Source of the DNA: Cyanobacteria bacterium RM1_2_2
GTDB lineage: Bacteria; Cyanobacteriota; Cyanobacteriia; Elainellales; Elainellaceae
Assembly (NCBI GenBank): GCA_012033495.1
Contig: JAAUQT010000013.1
Location: forward strand, 1-49,709
Reading direction: 5' to 3'
Length of the DNA stretch: 49,709 nucleotides
In this document: piece after piece, positions 26,808 through 36,148 of the stretch
Numbering within the stretch: position 1 is the stretch's first letter
Layout: each line of letters starts with the position of its first letter
The notes under the pieces: generated by a model
Databases searched by the model: none
The model's input: the letters and a program-made list of their open reading frames with translations, nothing else
Told to the model about the DNA's origin: nothing
Program-made: the position numbers and the translations under genes

Positions 26808-29093
26808 ATGAGACGCTTGATGAGAAGATTAGCGATTGGAATTAGCTCAATATTGACCTGCTTGCTGGTTATCTTTGTTGCAGTGCGGGCAGAAGCTACC
26901 AATCATCCTTTTCTAGTTGTAAGAGAATCAGACTATCAAGAATTGCGTGATCGAGCGGCTCGTTCTCCGTGGAAGGAAATGAAAGCAGAGGCGATCCGTC
27001 AGGCACAGCGGTTGACCTACAGAGCCGAAGAAGACAACGGACGCAATGCGGGCTATAAGTTGCGCGATTTGATGGGTTACACCGCTTTAGCCTATATTCT
27101 TGATCCAGCAAACAAAGCAGAATACGTTAACAAAATTCAGCGCAATTTAGCAGTTGCTCTCGCTGATATGCAGACCGAACACGCAGCCGCGCCAGAAAGG
27201 TGGGATACGAATGTGCCGTTTCAGGGAGGCGTTTTTAACAGCATTTTGGCGTTAGATATTATTCACGATGATTTGTCTGCCGCAGAGCGAGCCACTCTGG
27301 AAACTGCGATTGATCAGTTAGTCAACAATTTTGCTGAAAAGTGGGTGCAGGGGCCTCATTCGGTGGCGTTTCTCTGGGGTTTGTATCAGTCAGATCGCGA
27401 TCAGTTTAGCACCGAGCTACAGGCTTTTGATGATGCTTGGACGGCAGACATTACCGATGATGGAGTTTACGTTGCAGGACCCGGATATGCCAACTCTAGG
27501 CTCAATAGCTGTAGCCGTGAACAGAAATCTTTGAGCATGGACATCGCTGCTGATCACGGTCTTTCTGATTACTATTCTAGAAAGAAGTTTGTCGATTTAC
27601 ATGAGTGGCTGTATGGGTACTCGCACACGCCAGATTTTCGCGTTGTTGTGTTTGGCGACAGTTTGCCTCAGTATTACCTGATGGGAGGCAGCCCCAATAC
27701 TCCAGCCAATTGTGGCACTCAGGCTTACAGAGCCTATCGATTTGGTGAGCGAGTGGGGCAATTTGTGAATTGGCATCTGCAAGACAACCACGGGCTGAAT
27801 TCTGGCAATGCTGCAACTCGACCCAATGGCAGGCTGCTGACCTACTTGCTGATGGGCGAACAGGCTCCAGACTTGTCTAATCAAAAAGTGGCTCCTAGCC
27901 GAATTTTCGCAGATGGTGGGGCCTGGCTAATGGAGCAGAATCTGTCGCGGCAGGCATTAGTCGGCGCAATGTGGAACGTTAGGCAGGTTGATGAACACTC
28001 CCATAAGGAAACGAATGCCCTCTATTTGGGAGGATATGGGGTTCATTTACTTACCAATTCGGGCTATGCAGGCTGGCGTAGAGGGGTGGGTGACTTCTCC
28101 TGGAATTACATCCATGATCGGGCAGTGTCGGGCAACACAGGATTAATTGATTACGAATTTGACCGATCTCAGGAAGGCGATCCGCCAGAACAGAATGATC
28201 ATCAGCAAAAGTCTGGTGCAGGCATTCAGGAGGGGCTGTTGACCTCAACGTTTGATTATGCGCGGGGAGATTCGGGAGAGGCGCTGCCAAACGGCAAACA
28301 TTTCCGCAATTTCCATTTTGTGCATCCGGCAGATGGCAAGAGCGGCTATTGGTTTCTAGTGGATGAGTTTACTGCTGGCAACAAAGCCCACCTTGCTTTT
28401 CATCCTTACTCTAGAACCATCAATCCTGTCGTTGCAGAGGCAGAATATCAGGCTGACATTGTAGATTATGGCAATCAAGAAATCACAGATGTCGATCTGA
28501 CTATTTTCTTAGCAACGCAGCCTGACAGTGTAACGCTGCATAATGGCGCAATTGCTGGGCCCAATATTGAAAACCAATATCTCTATCCCACTTATACTCG
28601 CCAAGCTGGGGTTAAACAAATTCTGACGGTTTTGTTTCCTGCCAACCCTGAGCATCCCAAACCCACTTTTAGCAGAATCAGCGGCGATCGGTTTTCTGGT
28701 GCAGTGATTGATCAAGGAGAGGGTGTGGTTGATTATCTGCTGGAGTCTGACTCAAATTCTACTCAGTCTATAAATGGCGCGTCTTTTCAGGCGAGGCGAT
28801 CGTTTTTTCGGTTGGTGGGTGATCAACTCCAGGCATTTTATGCAGCAGGGAAGTCGTTTGAATATGAGGCAAACGGTGAGAAGGTAGGGGTAGAGGCAGC
28901 AAAGGATCTGGTGATCTATTGGCGACAGCGATCTGGGCAAGTAAGCTCTGCTGTATCTCAAACTTTAACGCTATATTCTCCCAACCTTACCGAAGTTATT
29001 CTGAATGATGCTCCTGCAACCATTATTCAAAGCGGCGAAAATTGGGTGAGAATCAATCTACCTGCGGGACAGTCTGATATCCAGATTCGTTAG
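26808..29093 (+). CDS. Secreted heparinase/alginate-lyase-like polysaccharide lyase
   Basis: An exported lyase that cleaves uronic-acid-containing polysaccharide by beta-elimination, by family analogy. ATG 26808 gives 761 residues starting with an arginine-rich signal peptide (MRRLMRRLAIGISSILTCLL, cleavage near RAEA). An (alpha/alpha)-toroid domain of the alginate_lyase type follows (HPFLVVRESDYQELRDRA to about 330), then a heparinase II/III-like beta-sandwich with RQVDEHSHKETNALYLGGYG (about 388-407), where the HSH pair is the typical catalytic segment. A TTG at 26754 would extend the N-terminus by 18 residues and is not preferred. It lies at the end of the plus-strand glycosyltransferase run and is convergent with 29153-30340. 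Possible roles are trimming, release of the polymer, or clearing misrouted polymer. Confidence 0.82.
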   Translation: MRRLMRRLAIGISSILTCLLVIFVAVRAEATNHPFLVVRESDYQELRDRAARSPWKEMKAEAIRQAQRLTYRAEEDNGRNAGYKLRDLMGYTALAYILDPANKAEYVNKIQRNLAVALADMQTEHAAAPERWDTNVPFQGGVFNSILALDIIHDDLSAAERATLETAIDQLVNNFAEKWVQGPHSVAFLWGLYQSDRDQFSTELQAFDDAWTADITDDGVYVAGPGYANSRLNSCSREQKSLSMDIAADHGLSDYYSRKKFVDLHEWLYGYSHTPDFRVVVFGDSLPQYYLMGGSPNTPANCGTQAYRAYRFGERVGQFVNWHLQDNHGLNSGNAATRPNGRLLTYLLMGEQAPDLSNQKVAPSRIFADGGAWLMEQNLSRQALVGAMWNVRQVDEHSHKETNALYLGGYGVHLLTNSGYAGWRRGVGDFSWNYIHDRAVSGNTGLIDYEFDRSQEGDPPEQNDHQQKSGAGIQEGLLTSTFDYARGDSGEALPNGKHFRNFHFVHPADGKSGYWFLVDEFTAGNKAHLAFHPYSRTINPVVAEAEYQADIVDYGNQEITDVDLTIFLATQPDSVTLHNGAIAGPNIENQYLYPTYTRQAGVKQILTVLFPANPEHPKPTFSRISGDRFSGAVIDQGEGVVDYLLESDSNSTQSINGASFQARRSFFRLVGDQLQAFYAAGKSFEYEANGEKVGVEAAKDLVIYWRQRSGQVSSAVSQTLTLYSPNLTEVILNDAPATIIQSGENWVRINLPAGQSDIQIR

Positions 29094-29152
29094 GTTAGCA
29101 AAAAGTGAGTACTGCTCTCATATGGCTCTGTAATCAGCGTTTTCTAGGTCAA

Positions 29153-30340
29153 CTAACCAACATTGGCATAAGCATCTAGAAGTTTAGGCCCTTGGTGTCG
29201 CCATTCCAGCATTTCCTCCATTCGGTGTCTGCCTGCTGCGCCCATTTTTTGCCGCAGTTCAGGAGAATCGAGGAGTTGCAGGATTTTTTCGGCAAATTCG
29301 ATCTCGTCATTGGGTCGAGCATACAAAGAGGCATTCTCTGCTGATCGCCGTCCTTCCCGTAGGTCAAACTGAACAATTGGGCGCGCAAGAGACATATACT
29401 CCAAGATTTTATTCATGGTGCAGTTCTCGTTGTAAGCCGTGGTGGGTGAAGGTTCGACGCAAACATCAGCACTGGAAAGCCGCTCTAGCAGGGCATCTCC
29501 GGTTTGAAACCCGGTGAATTCAACAAATTCAGTAATTTCCAACGTTTGGGATAGCGCTTTGAGTTTTTCGATGGCTGGGCCACTGCCAATTAGCATGAAG
29601 TGAATATCCTGGCGGTTCTTTTCCCGCACGATGTAATCCACCATTCTCAGCAAATAGTCAATTCCCTCTGGCTCACCCATCACGCCCATGTAGCCCACGA
29701 GATATTTTTTGCCTCGACGATACTCAGGATTGGCAGGCAGTTGACGAAAGCGGGATAGGTCAGGCGCACTGCGAACCACAAACACCTGTTCTGGCTTTTT
29801 GCCGCCTCTGGTCAGGGCCACTTTGCGATGCGATTCATTGGTTGAAATCACCAGATCAGCAGTGGCATAGGTGAGTCGCTCTGCCCAACACAAGCCGTAG
29901 TAAAAAATATCTTTGCGGTTATATTTAGCGATGTACATTTCGGGGCTGAGATCGTGGTGATCGAAAATGACCCGAACACCCTTCCACAGCTTAAACCAGC
30001 CTGCGATCAGGAACAGCAAGTCAGGTGGATTGCAAATATGAACGACATCAAAGCCGCGTTCCTTCCATACCTGCTGCGCTAACTGAAACGTTCCCCGCAA
30101 CGCCCAGCCATATTCCCGCAAGTACCCACTCACCGAGCTTTCTTCCGCTGGCAGGGGGTAGCGATAAATGTGAATATCATCAATCACTTCATAGGCTTTA
30201 TCGAACCCATAGCCTTGAGGTGAAATCACTGAAACCTGATACCCGGCTCTCTGGAGAGTTGTGGCTTCCATCCACACTCGGCGATCGAAGGGAACCGAAA
30301 GATTTTCCACAATGATTAGGACTTTGTTAAGTTTGCCCAT
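29153..30340 (-). CDS. Family 4 glycosyltransferase
   Basis: 395 residues. NKVLIIVENLSVPFDRRVWMEATTLQRAGYQV (5-36) is a very typical GT4 opening; HICNPPDLLFL and DHHDLSPEMY (about 105-130) follow, then YLVGYMGVMGEPEGIDYLL (about 210-228) and the late acidic motif in NENCTMNKILEYMSLARPIV (about 302-321). It is the last gene of a minus-strand block (35449 to 29153). GT4 proteins of this type often act with capsule and exopolysaccharide clusters. Starts at ATG 30340 with CGGAGAG just upstream on the minus strand. Confidence 0.93.
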   Translation of the reverse strand: MGKLNKVLIIVENLSVPFDRRVWMEATTLQRAGYQVSVISPQGYGFDKAYEVIDDIHIYRYPLPAEESSVSGYLREYGWALRGTFQLAQQVWKERGFDVVHICNPPDLLFLIAGWFKLWKGVRVIFDHHDLSPEMYIAKYNRKDIFYYGLCWAERLTYATADLVISTNESHRKVALTRGGKKPEQVFVVRSAPDLSRFRQLPANPEYRRGKKYLVGYMGVMGEPEGIDYLLRMVDYIVREKNRQDIHFMLIGSGPAIEKLKALSQTLEITEFVEFTGFQTGDALLERLSSADVCVEPSPTTAYNENCTMNKILEYMSLARPIVQFDLREGRRSAENASLYARPNDEIEFAEKILQLLDSPELRQKMGAAGRHRMEEMLEWRHQGPKLLDAYANVG

Positions 30341-30375
30341 AATACGCTCTCCGTCAGCAATGGTTATGATGCCGT

Positions 30376-31359
30376 TTATTGTTGTGCTGCTCGCTCTCGG
30401 AATGAAAGAAACCCTAGAGTAAATACGTCTTTCATCGCTCGCTCAAACAGCCTCCGATTTACCTGCTTATCTTGCTGGCTGGCAATGCTGTAAAACATAC
30501 GGGCTTTACTCATCACTTCAGAGGGTTGCCGAATCGCCAGTTTCAAAATCGAATTGACCCAGCGATTGACCAAACGAGTGTAAGCTTTATCAATCGATTT
30601 TTGGGGCAGGGCAACACTATTGGTAATGAAGGAAATCACCTGGTAGTTTTCTTCAACGTGTTTGCCGATTTTGCGCGTGTTGCTTGTGACTGTCATGGCG
30701 TGTAGCCGAAAATAGTTGAGCGGTTCAGCGACAAAGGCAATATCTGAGATCATCAGCATTTTTGCCCACAGCATCCAGTCAGCCACTAATCTAAGGTTGA
30801 CATCAAACTGTCCGGCTGTCTCAAACGTACTCCGCCGCAGCAGTGCCGCACTTGCATTGGGAATTGTATTTTTAATCACGAGATATTGGCATTCGTCCTG
30901 ACCGTTGTTGACGAAATCCTGCGCCCATCGATTGCGGTCGAGTTCATCGGTTCGGTTCTTGAGGGAGCGTCCAACTTTTCCATCGCTGTCCATCTGCATT
31001 GACTGGCAGTAAGCAATTCCCACAGTTGGATTTTGCTCTAGCTTCTCTACTAGTTTTTCAATCAGGGTTGGTTCACAGCTATCGTCTGCGCCTGCAAACA
31101 AAATATATTCGCCCTGAGCCAGATCTGCGCCATCGTTCCAGCGCTTGTAGGGAAGCCCACTATTCTGCTCAAAGAAATGAGTTCTAACCCGACTATCGTG
31201 AACGTATTGGTTGATAACTTCTACGCTATTATCCGTGGAGGCATCGTCTACAATAAGCAATTCAAAATCTGTATAAGTTTGATTCAACAGACTTTGAATG
31301 CGTTCATCCAAATATCTAGCATAGTTATAACTCGGCAGAACGATACTGACTTTCGGCAT
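30376..31359 (-). CDS. Family 2 glycosyltransferase
   Basis: GT-A-fold enzyme of 327 residues: KVSIVLPSYNYARYLDERI (3-21), ELLIVDDASTDNS (33-45) and the GADD metal-binding motif (90-93) in YILFAGADDSCEPTLI. WNDGADLAQGEYI is the acceptor-loop region. Upstream on the minus strand, a GGAGAT stretch precedes the ATG. It is 35 bases from the next minus-strand gene and is likely co-transcribed with it. Sugar unknown. Confidence 0.92.
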   Translation of the reverse strand: MPKVSIVLPSYNYARYLDERIQSLLNQTYTDFELLIVDDASTDNSVEVINQYVHDSRVRTHFFEQNSGLPYKRWNDGADLAQGEYILFAGADDSCEPTLIEKLVEKLEQNPTVGIAYCQSMQMDSDGKVGRSLKNRTDELDRNRWAQDFVNNGQDECQYLVIKNTIPNASAALLRRSTFETAGQFDVNLRLVADWMLWAKMLMISDIAFVAEPLNYFRLHAMTVTSNTRKIGKHVEENYQVISFITNSVALPQKSIDKAYTRLVNRWVNSILKLAIRQPSEVMSKARMFYSIASQQDKQVNRRLFERAMKDVFTLGFLSFRERAAQQ

Positions 31360-31400
31360 TGTATCTCCTACATACTTTTAGCAAAATGCATAGCTGATGA

Positions 31401-31967
31401 TTACGAACTCACAGACGATAGCGGTTCGGGTTGCACAACATCGGGCTGGCTTCCTAAGAGTAGTTTCTTCTCCTCCATTTCTTTCAGAGAATCCATTAAA
31501 GATCGGCTAGAAAGCGGATCTTGCTGGAAGTACCAGCTTAAATATTTGGTTAATCCTACTTCGAGGGATGTGGGTTGCCAGTCTTGGAAGGTTGCCAAAT
31601 AGCGGCTCATATCGGCAACGGCGTGTCGAATGTCACCAACCCGGAATCGTCCTGAATAGCTGATTTTTAAATCTTTGCTCGTTGTTGCGGCAATTAGCTT
31701 CACCAGTTCCACCAGCGATGTAGCTTCGCCGCTGCCCACATTAAAAATTTGTGATAAGGAACCTGTATGATAAATGGCTCTGGTGAGGGCGGTTGCAACA
31801 TCATCCACAAACACAAAGTCGCGAGTCATTTCGCCATCTTCAAACAATTCCACTTCACCCTTTTGCGTAATCAGGCTGGTAAAGATGCCGATGATGCCTG
31901 TGTAGGGATTGTGCCAATTCCTGTTCGGGCCGTAGACATTCTGCAAGCGAAAAAATCGCGTAGTCAA
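31401..31967 (-). CDS. NAD-dependent epimerase/dehydratase, C-terminal part (frameshifted)
   Basis: The C-terminal half of a short-chain sugar nucleotide epimerase. RFFRLQNVYGPNRNWHNPYTGIIGIF (4-29) is the conserved stretch after the catalytic YxxxK helix, and ELFEDGEMTRDFVFVDDVATAL (about 40-61) and IFNVGSGEATSL are the expected substrate-binding segments. It is the continuation of the 31855-32565 frame in the +1 frame. Removing one A from the A6 run at 31950-31955 restores AIFRLQNVYG and yields one protein of about 340 residues. The TTG at 31967 is not a likely real start. Confidence 0.75.
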   Translation of the reverse strand: MTTRFFRLQNVYGPNRNWHNPYTGIIGIFTSLITQKGEVELFEDGEMTRDFVFVDDVATALTRAIYHTGSLSQIFNVGSGEATSLVELVKLIAATTSKDLKISYSGRFRVGDIRHAVADMSRYLATFQDWQPTSLEVGLTKYLSWYFQQDPLSSRSLMDSLKEMEEKKLLLGSQPDVVQPEPLSSVSS

Positions 31968-32565
31968 TTTGGTTGGTTCTGGCGTAGTTCTCGACTAGCT
32001 GCTCTTGCCACAGTTTCGTTAGCCCATAAATGGAAGAAGGCTGAGGCAAGAAGTCTTCTCGCATCGGCAGGGATTGCAGTTCCCGTCCATCTGCATCATA
32101 AACGCCCCACTTGCCGGCTTGCAAATCTTCTACACGCCGACTCGTATAGGTGAGCGATGTGCCATCAGTGAAAGCTCCCTCTCCGTAGACTGCGCGACTG
32201 GAGGTTAGGACAATCCGCTGGGGTTTGTGTTGCAGTTGGCTGATCACTTCGAGCAATCTGGTAGTGCCTTCGACATTCTGCTGCACATAGCGGCTCATCT
32301 CATACATCGATTGCCCCGTTCCAGTTTGGGAAGCCAGATGTACAACCACATCCGTGCCTTTGACTGCCTCTCGATACGCCTCTTGCTGCAACACATCCGC
32401 TTTGATGCAGGTGGCGCAGGCTAAAAGCTCCTCTGGAAAATCTGTCTGCGTTTTGTGAACTTGTGGATCAATCGAATCAACAATCACGATCTCAGCATCC
32501 GGGGGCAGGTTTCTCACCAGAGATTTACCAATAAAACCTGCTCCGCCTGTAATTAGAATCTTCAT
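31855..32565 (-). CDS. NAD-dependent epimerase/dehydratase, N-terminal part (frameshifted)
   Basis: N-terminal Rossmann half of an extended SDR acting on a nucleotide sugar: MKILITGGAGFIGKS with the GxxGxxG loop (7-13), VVVHLASQTGTGQSMYE (about 73-89), the catalytic Ser region TSSRAVYGEG and YGLTK (catalytic Tyr/Lys, about 180-184). The last 25 residues after DYAIF are out of frame, since the normal sequence continues as RLQNVYG in the adjacent frame. See the companion entry 31401-31967. The A6 run at 31950-31955 (six T on the coding strand) is the probable break point. Confidence 0.78.
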   Translation of the reverse strand: MKILITGGAGFIGKSLVRNLPPDAEIVIVDSIDPQVHKTQTDFPEELLACATCIKADVLQQEAYREAVKGTDVVVHLASQTGTGQSMYEMSRYVQQNVEGTTRLLEVISQLQHKPQRIVLTSSRAVYGEGAFTDGTSLTYTSRRVEDLQAGKWGVYDADGRELQSLPMREDFLPQPSSIYGLTKLWQEQLVENYARTNQIDYAIFSLAECLRPEQELAQSLHRHHRHLYQPDYAKG

Positions 32566-32882
32566 TTATAAATTCCTTACCTGAGCCACACCAGAAATGA
32601 TCGCAAAAGGATTCCTGAAAGTGGGTTAAAGCAGCCCGTTGCCTTGAATGGAACAAATCAGCCCATTATTCTCGGTTCGTTTATTTCAACTTATTGTTGG
32701 TGTTAAATTCTACATCTCAGAGCTAGCCCGCTTGTTTAAGAATTTTCAATCCTTTTTGTCAAAATCTCCAGCCCTCATCAATCATCTTCATTAAATATTT
32801 ATAAGCTAGCTAGTAGAATTCACTGTCGATAGCACTGCAACCCCTAGATGCTCCCCCACTGGTAGGGCATCAACTTTTGCGA
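32566..32882. other. 317-base intergenic region, minus-strand block
   Basis: Between two minus-strand epimerase genes. AT-rich and without a credible reading frame; it contains an AGCTAGCT palindrome near 32805-32813. It may hold a promoter for the downstream minus-strand genes (32565 to 29153), but I cannot identify boxes with confidence. Confidence 0.45.
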
Positions 32883-33884
32883 TCAGCTTGCAGAGCTATA
32901 ATATTCCCGATACCACTCTACAAATCGAGCAATTCCCAGTTCTAAGGGCGTATCTGGCTTAAATTCGACATCGCGCACTAACTCATCCACATCGGCATAG
33001 GTGATAGGCACATCGCCCGGTTGCATCGGCAACAGATTTTTCTTGGCTTCTTTCCCTAAAGCTTGCTCAATCACCTCAATAAACCGTATCAGCGTTACAG
33101 GTTTGTTGTTACCAATGTTGTACAGCTTATAGGGAGCTTTGCCCACTTCAGCGCCATCTTTCAATGGACTGCTGGGAGGATGCTGCATTACTCGCACGAC
33201 ACCTTCAATGACGTCATCAATGTAGGTGAAGTCGCGCTGCATTTCGCCGAAGTTGTAGATGTCAATAGGCTGTCCTGCCTCGAGTGCTTTGACGAATTTG
33301 AAGTATGCCATATCGGGCCGTCCCCATGGGCCATAAACGGTGAAAAATCGTAGCCCTGTGGTTGGCAAGTGATAAAGATGGCTGTAGGTGTGAGCCATTA
33401 ACTCATTCGCTTTTTTAGTGGCGGCATAGAGGGAAACCGGATGATCAACGCCATCGCTGGTGGAAAAGGGGATTTTTTTGTTCGCGCCATACACTGAGCT
33501 AGACGAGGCATAGACTAGATGTTGAATGCTGTCACTGTGGCGGCAGCCCTCTAAAATATTCACAAAACCAACCAGATTACTATCCACATATGCCATTGGG
33601 TTGGTCAGCGAATATCTGACTCCTGCTTGCGCTGCTAAATTGACGACATAATCAAAGGAACACGATTGGAATAAGTCTGCAACTCCCTGATGATCGCTCA
33701 AGTCTAAAAAATGAAAAATGAATTGAGGATGCGGTTTGAGTTGGGCAAGCCGGTCATGCTTCAATTGAACATCATAGTAATCATTCAGATTATCAATCCC
33801 ATATACCTGCATTCCATCCGCTAAGAGCCGCTGTGCTAAATGAAAACCAACGAATCCAGCGACTCCAGTAATAAGTACCCGCAT
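32883..33884 (-). CDS. UDP-glucuronate 4-epimerase-like SDR
   Basis: Probably interconverts UDP-glucuronate and UDP-galacturonate, supplying a uronic acid to the polymer. MRVLITGVAGFVG has the GxxGxxG loop (7-13). GIDNLNDYYDVQLKHDRLAQL (29-49) is the segment that marks the CapI/LpsL/GAE subgroup, QAGVRYSLTNPMAYVDSNL (86-104) is another, and the catalytic pair is Y153 and K157 (YAATK). RFFTVYGPWGRPDMAYFKF follows as expected. Length 333 is normal. It lies 91 bases downstream of the GT39 gene on the same strand. Substrate preference is family-based inference. Confidence 0.88.
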   Translation of the reverse strand: MRVLITGVAGFVGFHLAQRLLADGMQVYGIDNLNDYYDVQLKHDRLAQLKPHPQFIFHFLDLSDHQGVADLFQSCSFDYVVNLAAQAGVRYSLTNPMAYVDSNLVGFVNILEGCRHSDSIQHLVYASSSSVYGANKKIPFSTSDGVDHPVSLYAATKKANELMAHTYSHLYHLPTTGLRFFTVYGPWGRPDMAYFKFVKALEAGQPIDIYNFGEMQRDFTYIDDVIEGVVRVMQHPPSSPLKDGAEVGKAPYKLYNIGNNKPVTLIRFIEVIEQALGKEAKKNLLPMQPGDVPITYADVDELVRDVEFKPDTPLELGIARFVEWYREYYSSAS

Positions 33885-33973
33885 CGTGCCTTACTCCATA
33901 GCGATAGCAATCACAAAGAAATCAAAAGCTTTGTGCAACTGATTGAGGCATCTCACTCTATTTGTGTAGCGAC

Positions 33974-35449
33974 TTAAGGAGCCAGTAAAAACAAATCCAG
34001 TGTATCTAGATAGCCTGAGAAAACTTCATGCTGTTGAACCTCAAACTGCTCATCGAGTACAGCTTGAAGGGTTTGCTGGTGCTGCTGTCCACTTTTGCTT
34101 TCTACTCGCGGCCGAACGTAAAGCAACCATAAGCGTGACGAATTGGACGATGCCTGACGCAAATCCTCAGCCAACTCAGCTTGGTCGATCCGTCGATATG
34201 ACTTTAAAGATTCCACAATTTCGATTGGTACGGCATCTGAGTAATAGTGACCAAAAATTCCATCCCGTACAAAGTCAGAAGAAACAACGATGCCATCACC
34301 TGCCTTCACCTGAGAGTCAATAATTTGGACTGCGCCGCGCCAATCCGTTACATTCTCTCGACCGTAATAATGAAATAAGCCAATCCCTAATGTAACTGCA
34401 TAGACAGCAGCAATGCTTAAGGCAACAGCCCGCTTCCACTTCCAAACTTGTACGAAGCCTGCCGCGAACAGAATGATGAAATAGGGAGTTGACAACAGCA
34501 AGTAGCGAGGGGTCCAAATGTCTCCTATCACCAGAGACACGATCAGTAAAATCCCTGAAGGTAGAATTGCCCAAGCAGCAAGCCAACTTAGCCGTGCCGA
34601 TCGCTTTTTGTTAAAAGCAAGGAAGCCCAGCAAAAACAGGAGGGCACATCCCCACAAACCATATAGCCAGGTTGCTCCATCTGGTAACTGTCGCATCGGC
34701 CAGTACACAGTGGCCGCAGGAAGCTGTCCTAAAATTTCTGCAACGCTAGGTAGAGTGCCAGCCCTGGACAAAAAGGAACTAGAAGCACTAATAAACTTGA
34801 ATGCGACGGGCAGAAATAGCAGCCCAAAAACTGTCAAACTCGCTACGGCCGCCACAAAAATGCGACGCTGTTTGCGGAAGTTGAAAAAGATGAGGATGAT
34901 ATCAGGTAGTAGCAAAAGTAGGTTAAGGGGGGTCGTGTAAACCGCCAAAAGTCTCATGCCCAACCATATGCCAAAAAGAGCCACCCTTGGCCGCTCGAAG
35001 ACCAAGACCAGTGCCAGCGTACCAGCCATAGTCAGGAAGGTACTCAGCATATACATTCGCACTTCCTGCGAGTGAAAGATGAACAGCGGGGAAACTGCCA
35101 CAACGAATGCTGAAATAAAGCCAGTTGCTCGACCGACCAGCCGATAGCCTAATTGATAAATCAAGAAAACGCTGCCTATGCCAAAGATGGCAGACAGTCC
35201 CCGCAGCCAAGCATCAGTTGTGCCAAAAGACATCCAGACCCGCAAAAGGGCAAAGTAAAACACTCGAAAACCCAACCTCAGCGTTTCTGTTCGGTCGAGA
35301 CTATGGAATTCATCGATCCATAGACTTTCTCGACCTAGTTGATAGAAACGGAGAATTGTTGCTAATAGTAGGATAAGTATGATTGGCAGCCAAGGCTGTA
35401 GGAACATTGACCTCAACTTACCCATAAACGTTAAATTCTGAATTTGCAT
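33974..35449 (-). CDS. Family 39 (ArnT/PMT-like) membrane glycosyltransferase
   Basis: Integral membrane GT-C enzyme of 491 residues with about eleven helices. After the first helix the catalytic acidic pair appears in RESLWIDEFHSLDRTE (D46, E47). SPLFIFHSQEVRMYMLSTFL (about 120-139) is the family's conserved loop. A soluble C-terminal part of about 130 residues follows. Such enzymes use polyprenyl-phosphate sugars to modify glycans or lipids on the outer face of the membrane. It is the first gene of the minus-strand block and faces the divergent split GT4 gene. Substrate unknown. Confidence 0.88.
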   Translation of the reverse strand: MQIQNLTFMGKLRSMFLQPWLPIILILLLATILRFYQLGRESLWIDEFHSLDRTETLRLGFRVFYFALLRVWMSFGTTDAWLRGLSAIFGIGSVFLIYQLGYRLVGRATGFISAFVVAVSPLFIFHSQEVRMYMLSTFLTMAGTLALVLVFERPRVALFGIWLGMRLLAVYTTPLNLLLLLPDIILIFFNFRKQRRIFVAAVASLTVFGLLFLPVAFKFISASSSFLSRAGTLPSVAEILGQLPAATVYWPMRQLPDGATWLYGLWGCALLFLLGFLAFNKKRSARLSWLAAWAILPSGILLIVSLVIGDIWTPRYLLLSTPYFIILFAAGFVQVWKWKRAVALSIAAVYAVTLGIGLFHYYGRENVTDWRGAVQIIDSQVKAGDGIVVSSDFVRDGIFGHYYSDAVPIEIVESLKSYRRIDQAELAEDLRQASSNSSRLWLLYVRPRVESKSGQQHQQTLQAVLDEQFEVQQHEVFSGYLDTLDLFLLAP

Positions 35450-36148
35450 CGGTTGATTCCTAACGTTTGTTGAGGATTAGGATTATATTATGTATGGTAT
35501 AGCGGTTTTCACCTACGCAAGGTATGAGGGGAGCGAGTCCACCCCACCACTTTTGTGTACTTCACCGGCCTGAAAAAGACTGGAAACAGGCATCACTTCA
35601 TAGAAACTTCAAATTTCTGACAGGGTTGGTTCAGCTAAATCTCCTCAGTAAACATAACTCTGCTAGTGAACACAACATTGTTGCTGAGCTTTCACAATTA
35701 AGTCTGAGTTCTAGAGTAGGCGATTGCATAAGTGTAAGCAGCAGTCTATAGACCTACAAAATAGCGCCAAAACTCTTGAAAGCAGTATCTTGCTTTAATT
35801 TGAGGCTGTCTTATTAAAACTTTTACCAGCCTTCCATGCATGGTTCTCAAGCGTTGCTTAGATCTTTTGTTCCAGTTTTATCACTCTAGCCGAGAGTGCA
35901 GACATGGCCCAGAATAGATTCACCCTGCACAGATTCTTCGTATATCTGACTACTGCTTTACAGATTCTTTACATTTTTATTGCGGATCTACTGTTTTCCG
36001 TAAAGATACGGGTAAAGATATGGTCATGCCGTTGGGAGTTGATATCTTCAATGATAATCTGATGGTGCTCTCTGTCGTGGAATGTACCTAAGGCTTTGCG
36101 GCTAGTTGCCTGACAATAATTTTTTTATATATATCAACAAGAGGTTGT
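35450..36148. other. 699-base divergent intergenic region
   Basis: Between the GT39 (minus) and the split GT4 (plus) starts, so it should drive both directions. A 75-codon frame (35524-35751) shows no family resemblance and is rejected. A perfect TATAAT is read on the minus strand at 35487-35482. The plus-strand end is AT-rich (TTTTTTATATATATATC near 36121-36137), just ahead of AAGAGG and the ATG at 36149. Confidence 0.5.
35482..35487 (-). promoter_or_regulatory. Candidate -10 box for the GT39 gene
   Basis: TATAAT on the minus strand, 33-38 bases before the GT39 ATG at 35449. No good -35 box lies at the usual distance (GAAAAC at 17 bases), so the call rests on the -10 match alone. Confidence 0.2.

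Noticed and set aside
31177..31602. 141-codon plus-strand frame
   Set aside because: It is antisense to a clear GT2 and SDR and has no family features.
31950..31955. Programmed frameshifting at the A6 run
   Set aside because: U6 slippage is possible, but I see no stimulatory hairpin or conserved context; a simple indel explains it better.
35524..35751. 75-codon frame in the divergent intergenic region
   Set aside because: No motif or ribosome-binding site, and it lies where divergent promoters are expected.
36121..36137. AT-rich run as an origin or attachment site
   Set aside because: Simple AT run ahead of a gene start with no repeated boxes; nothing supports origin function.
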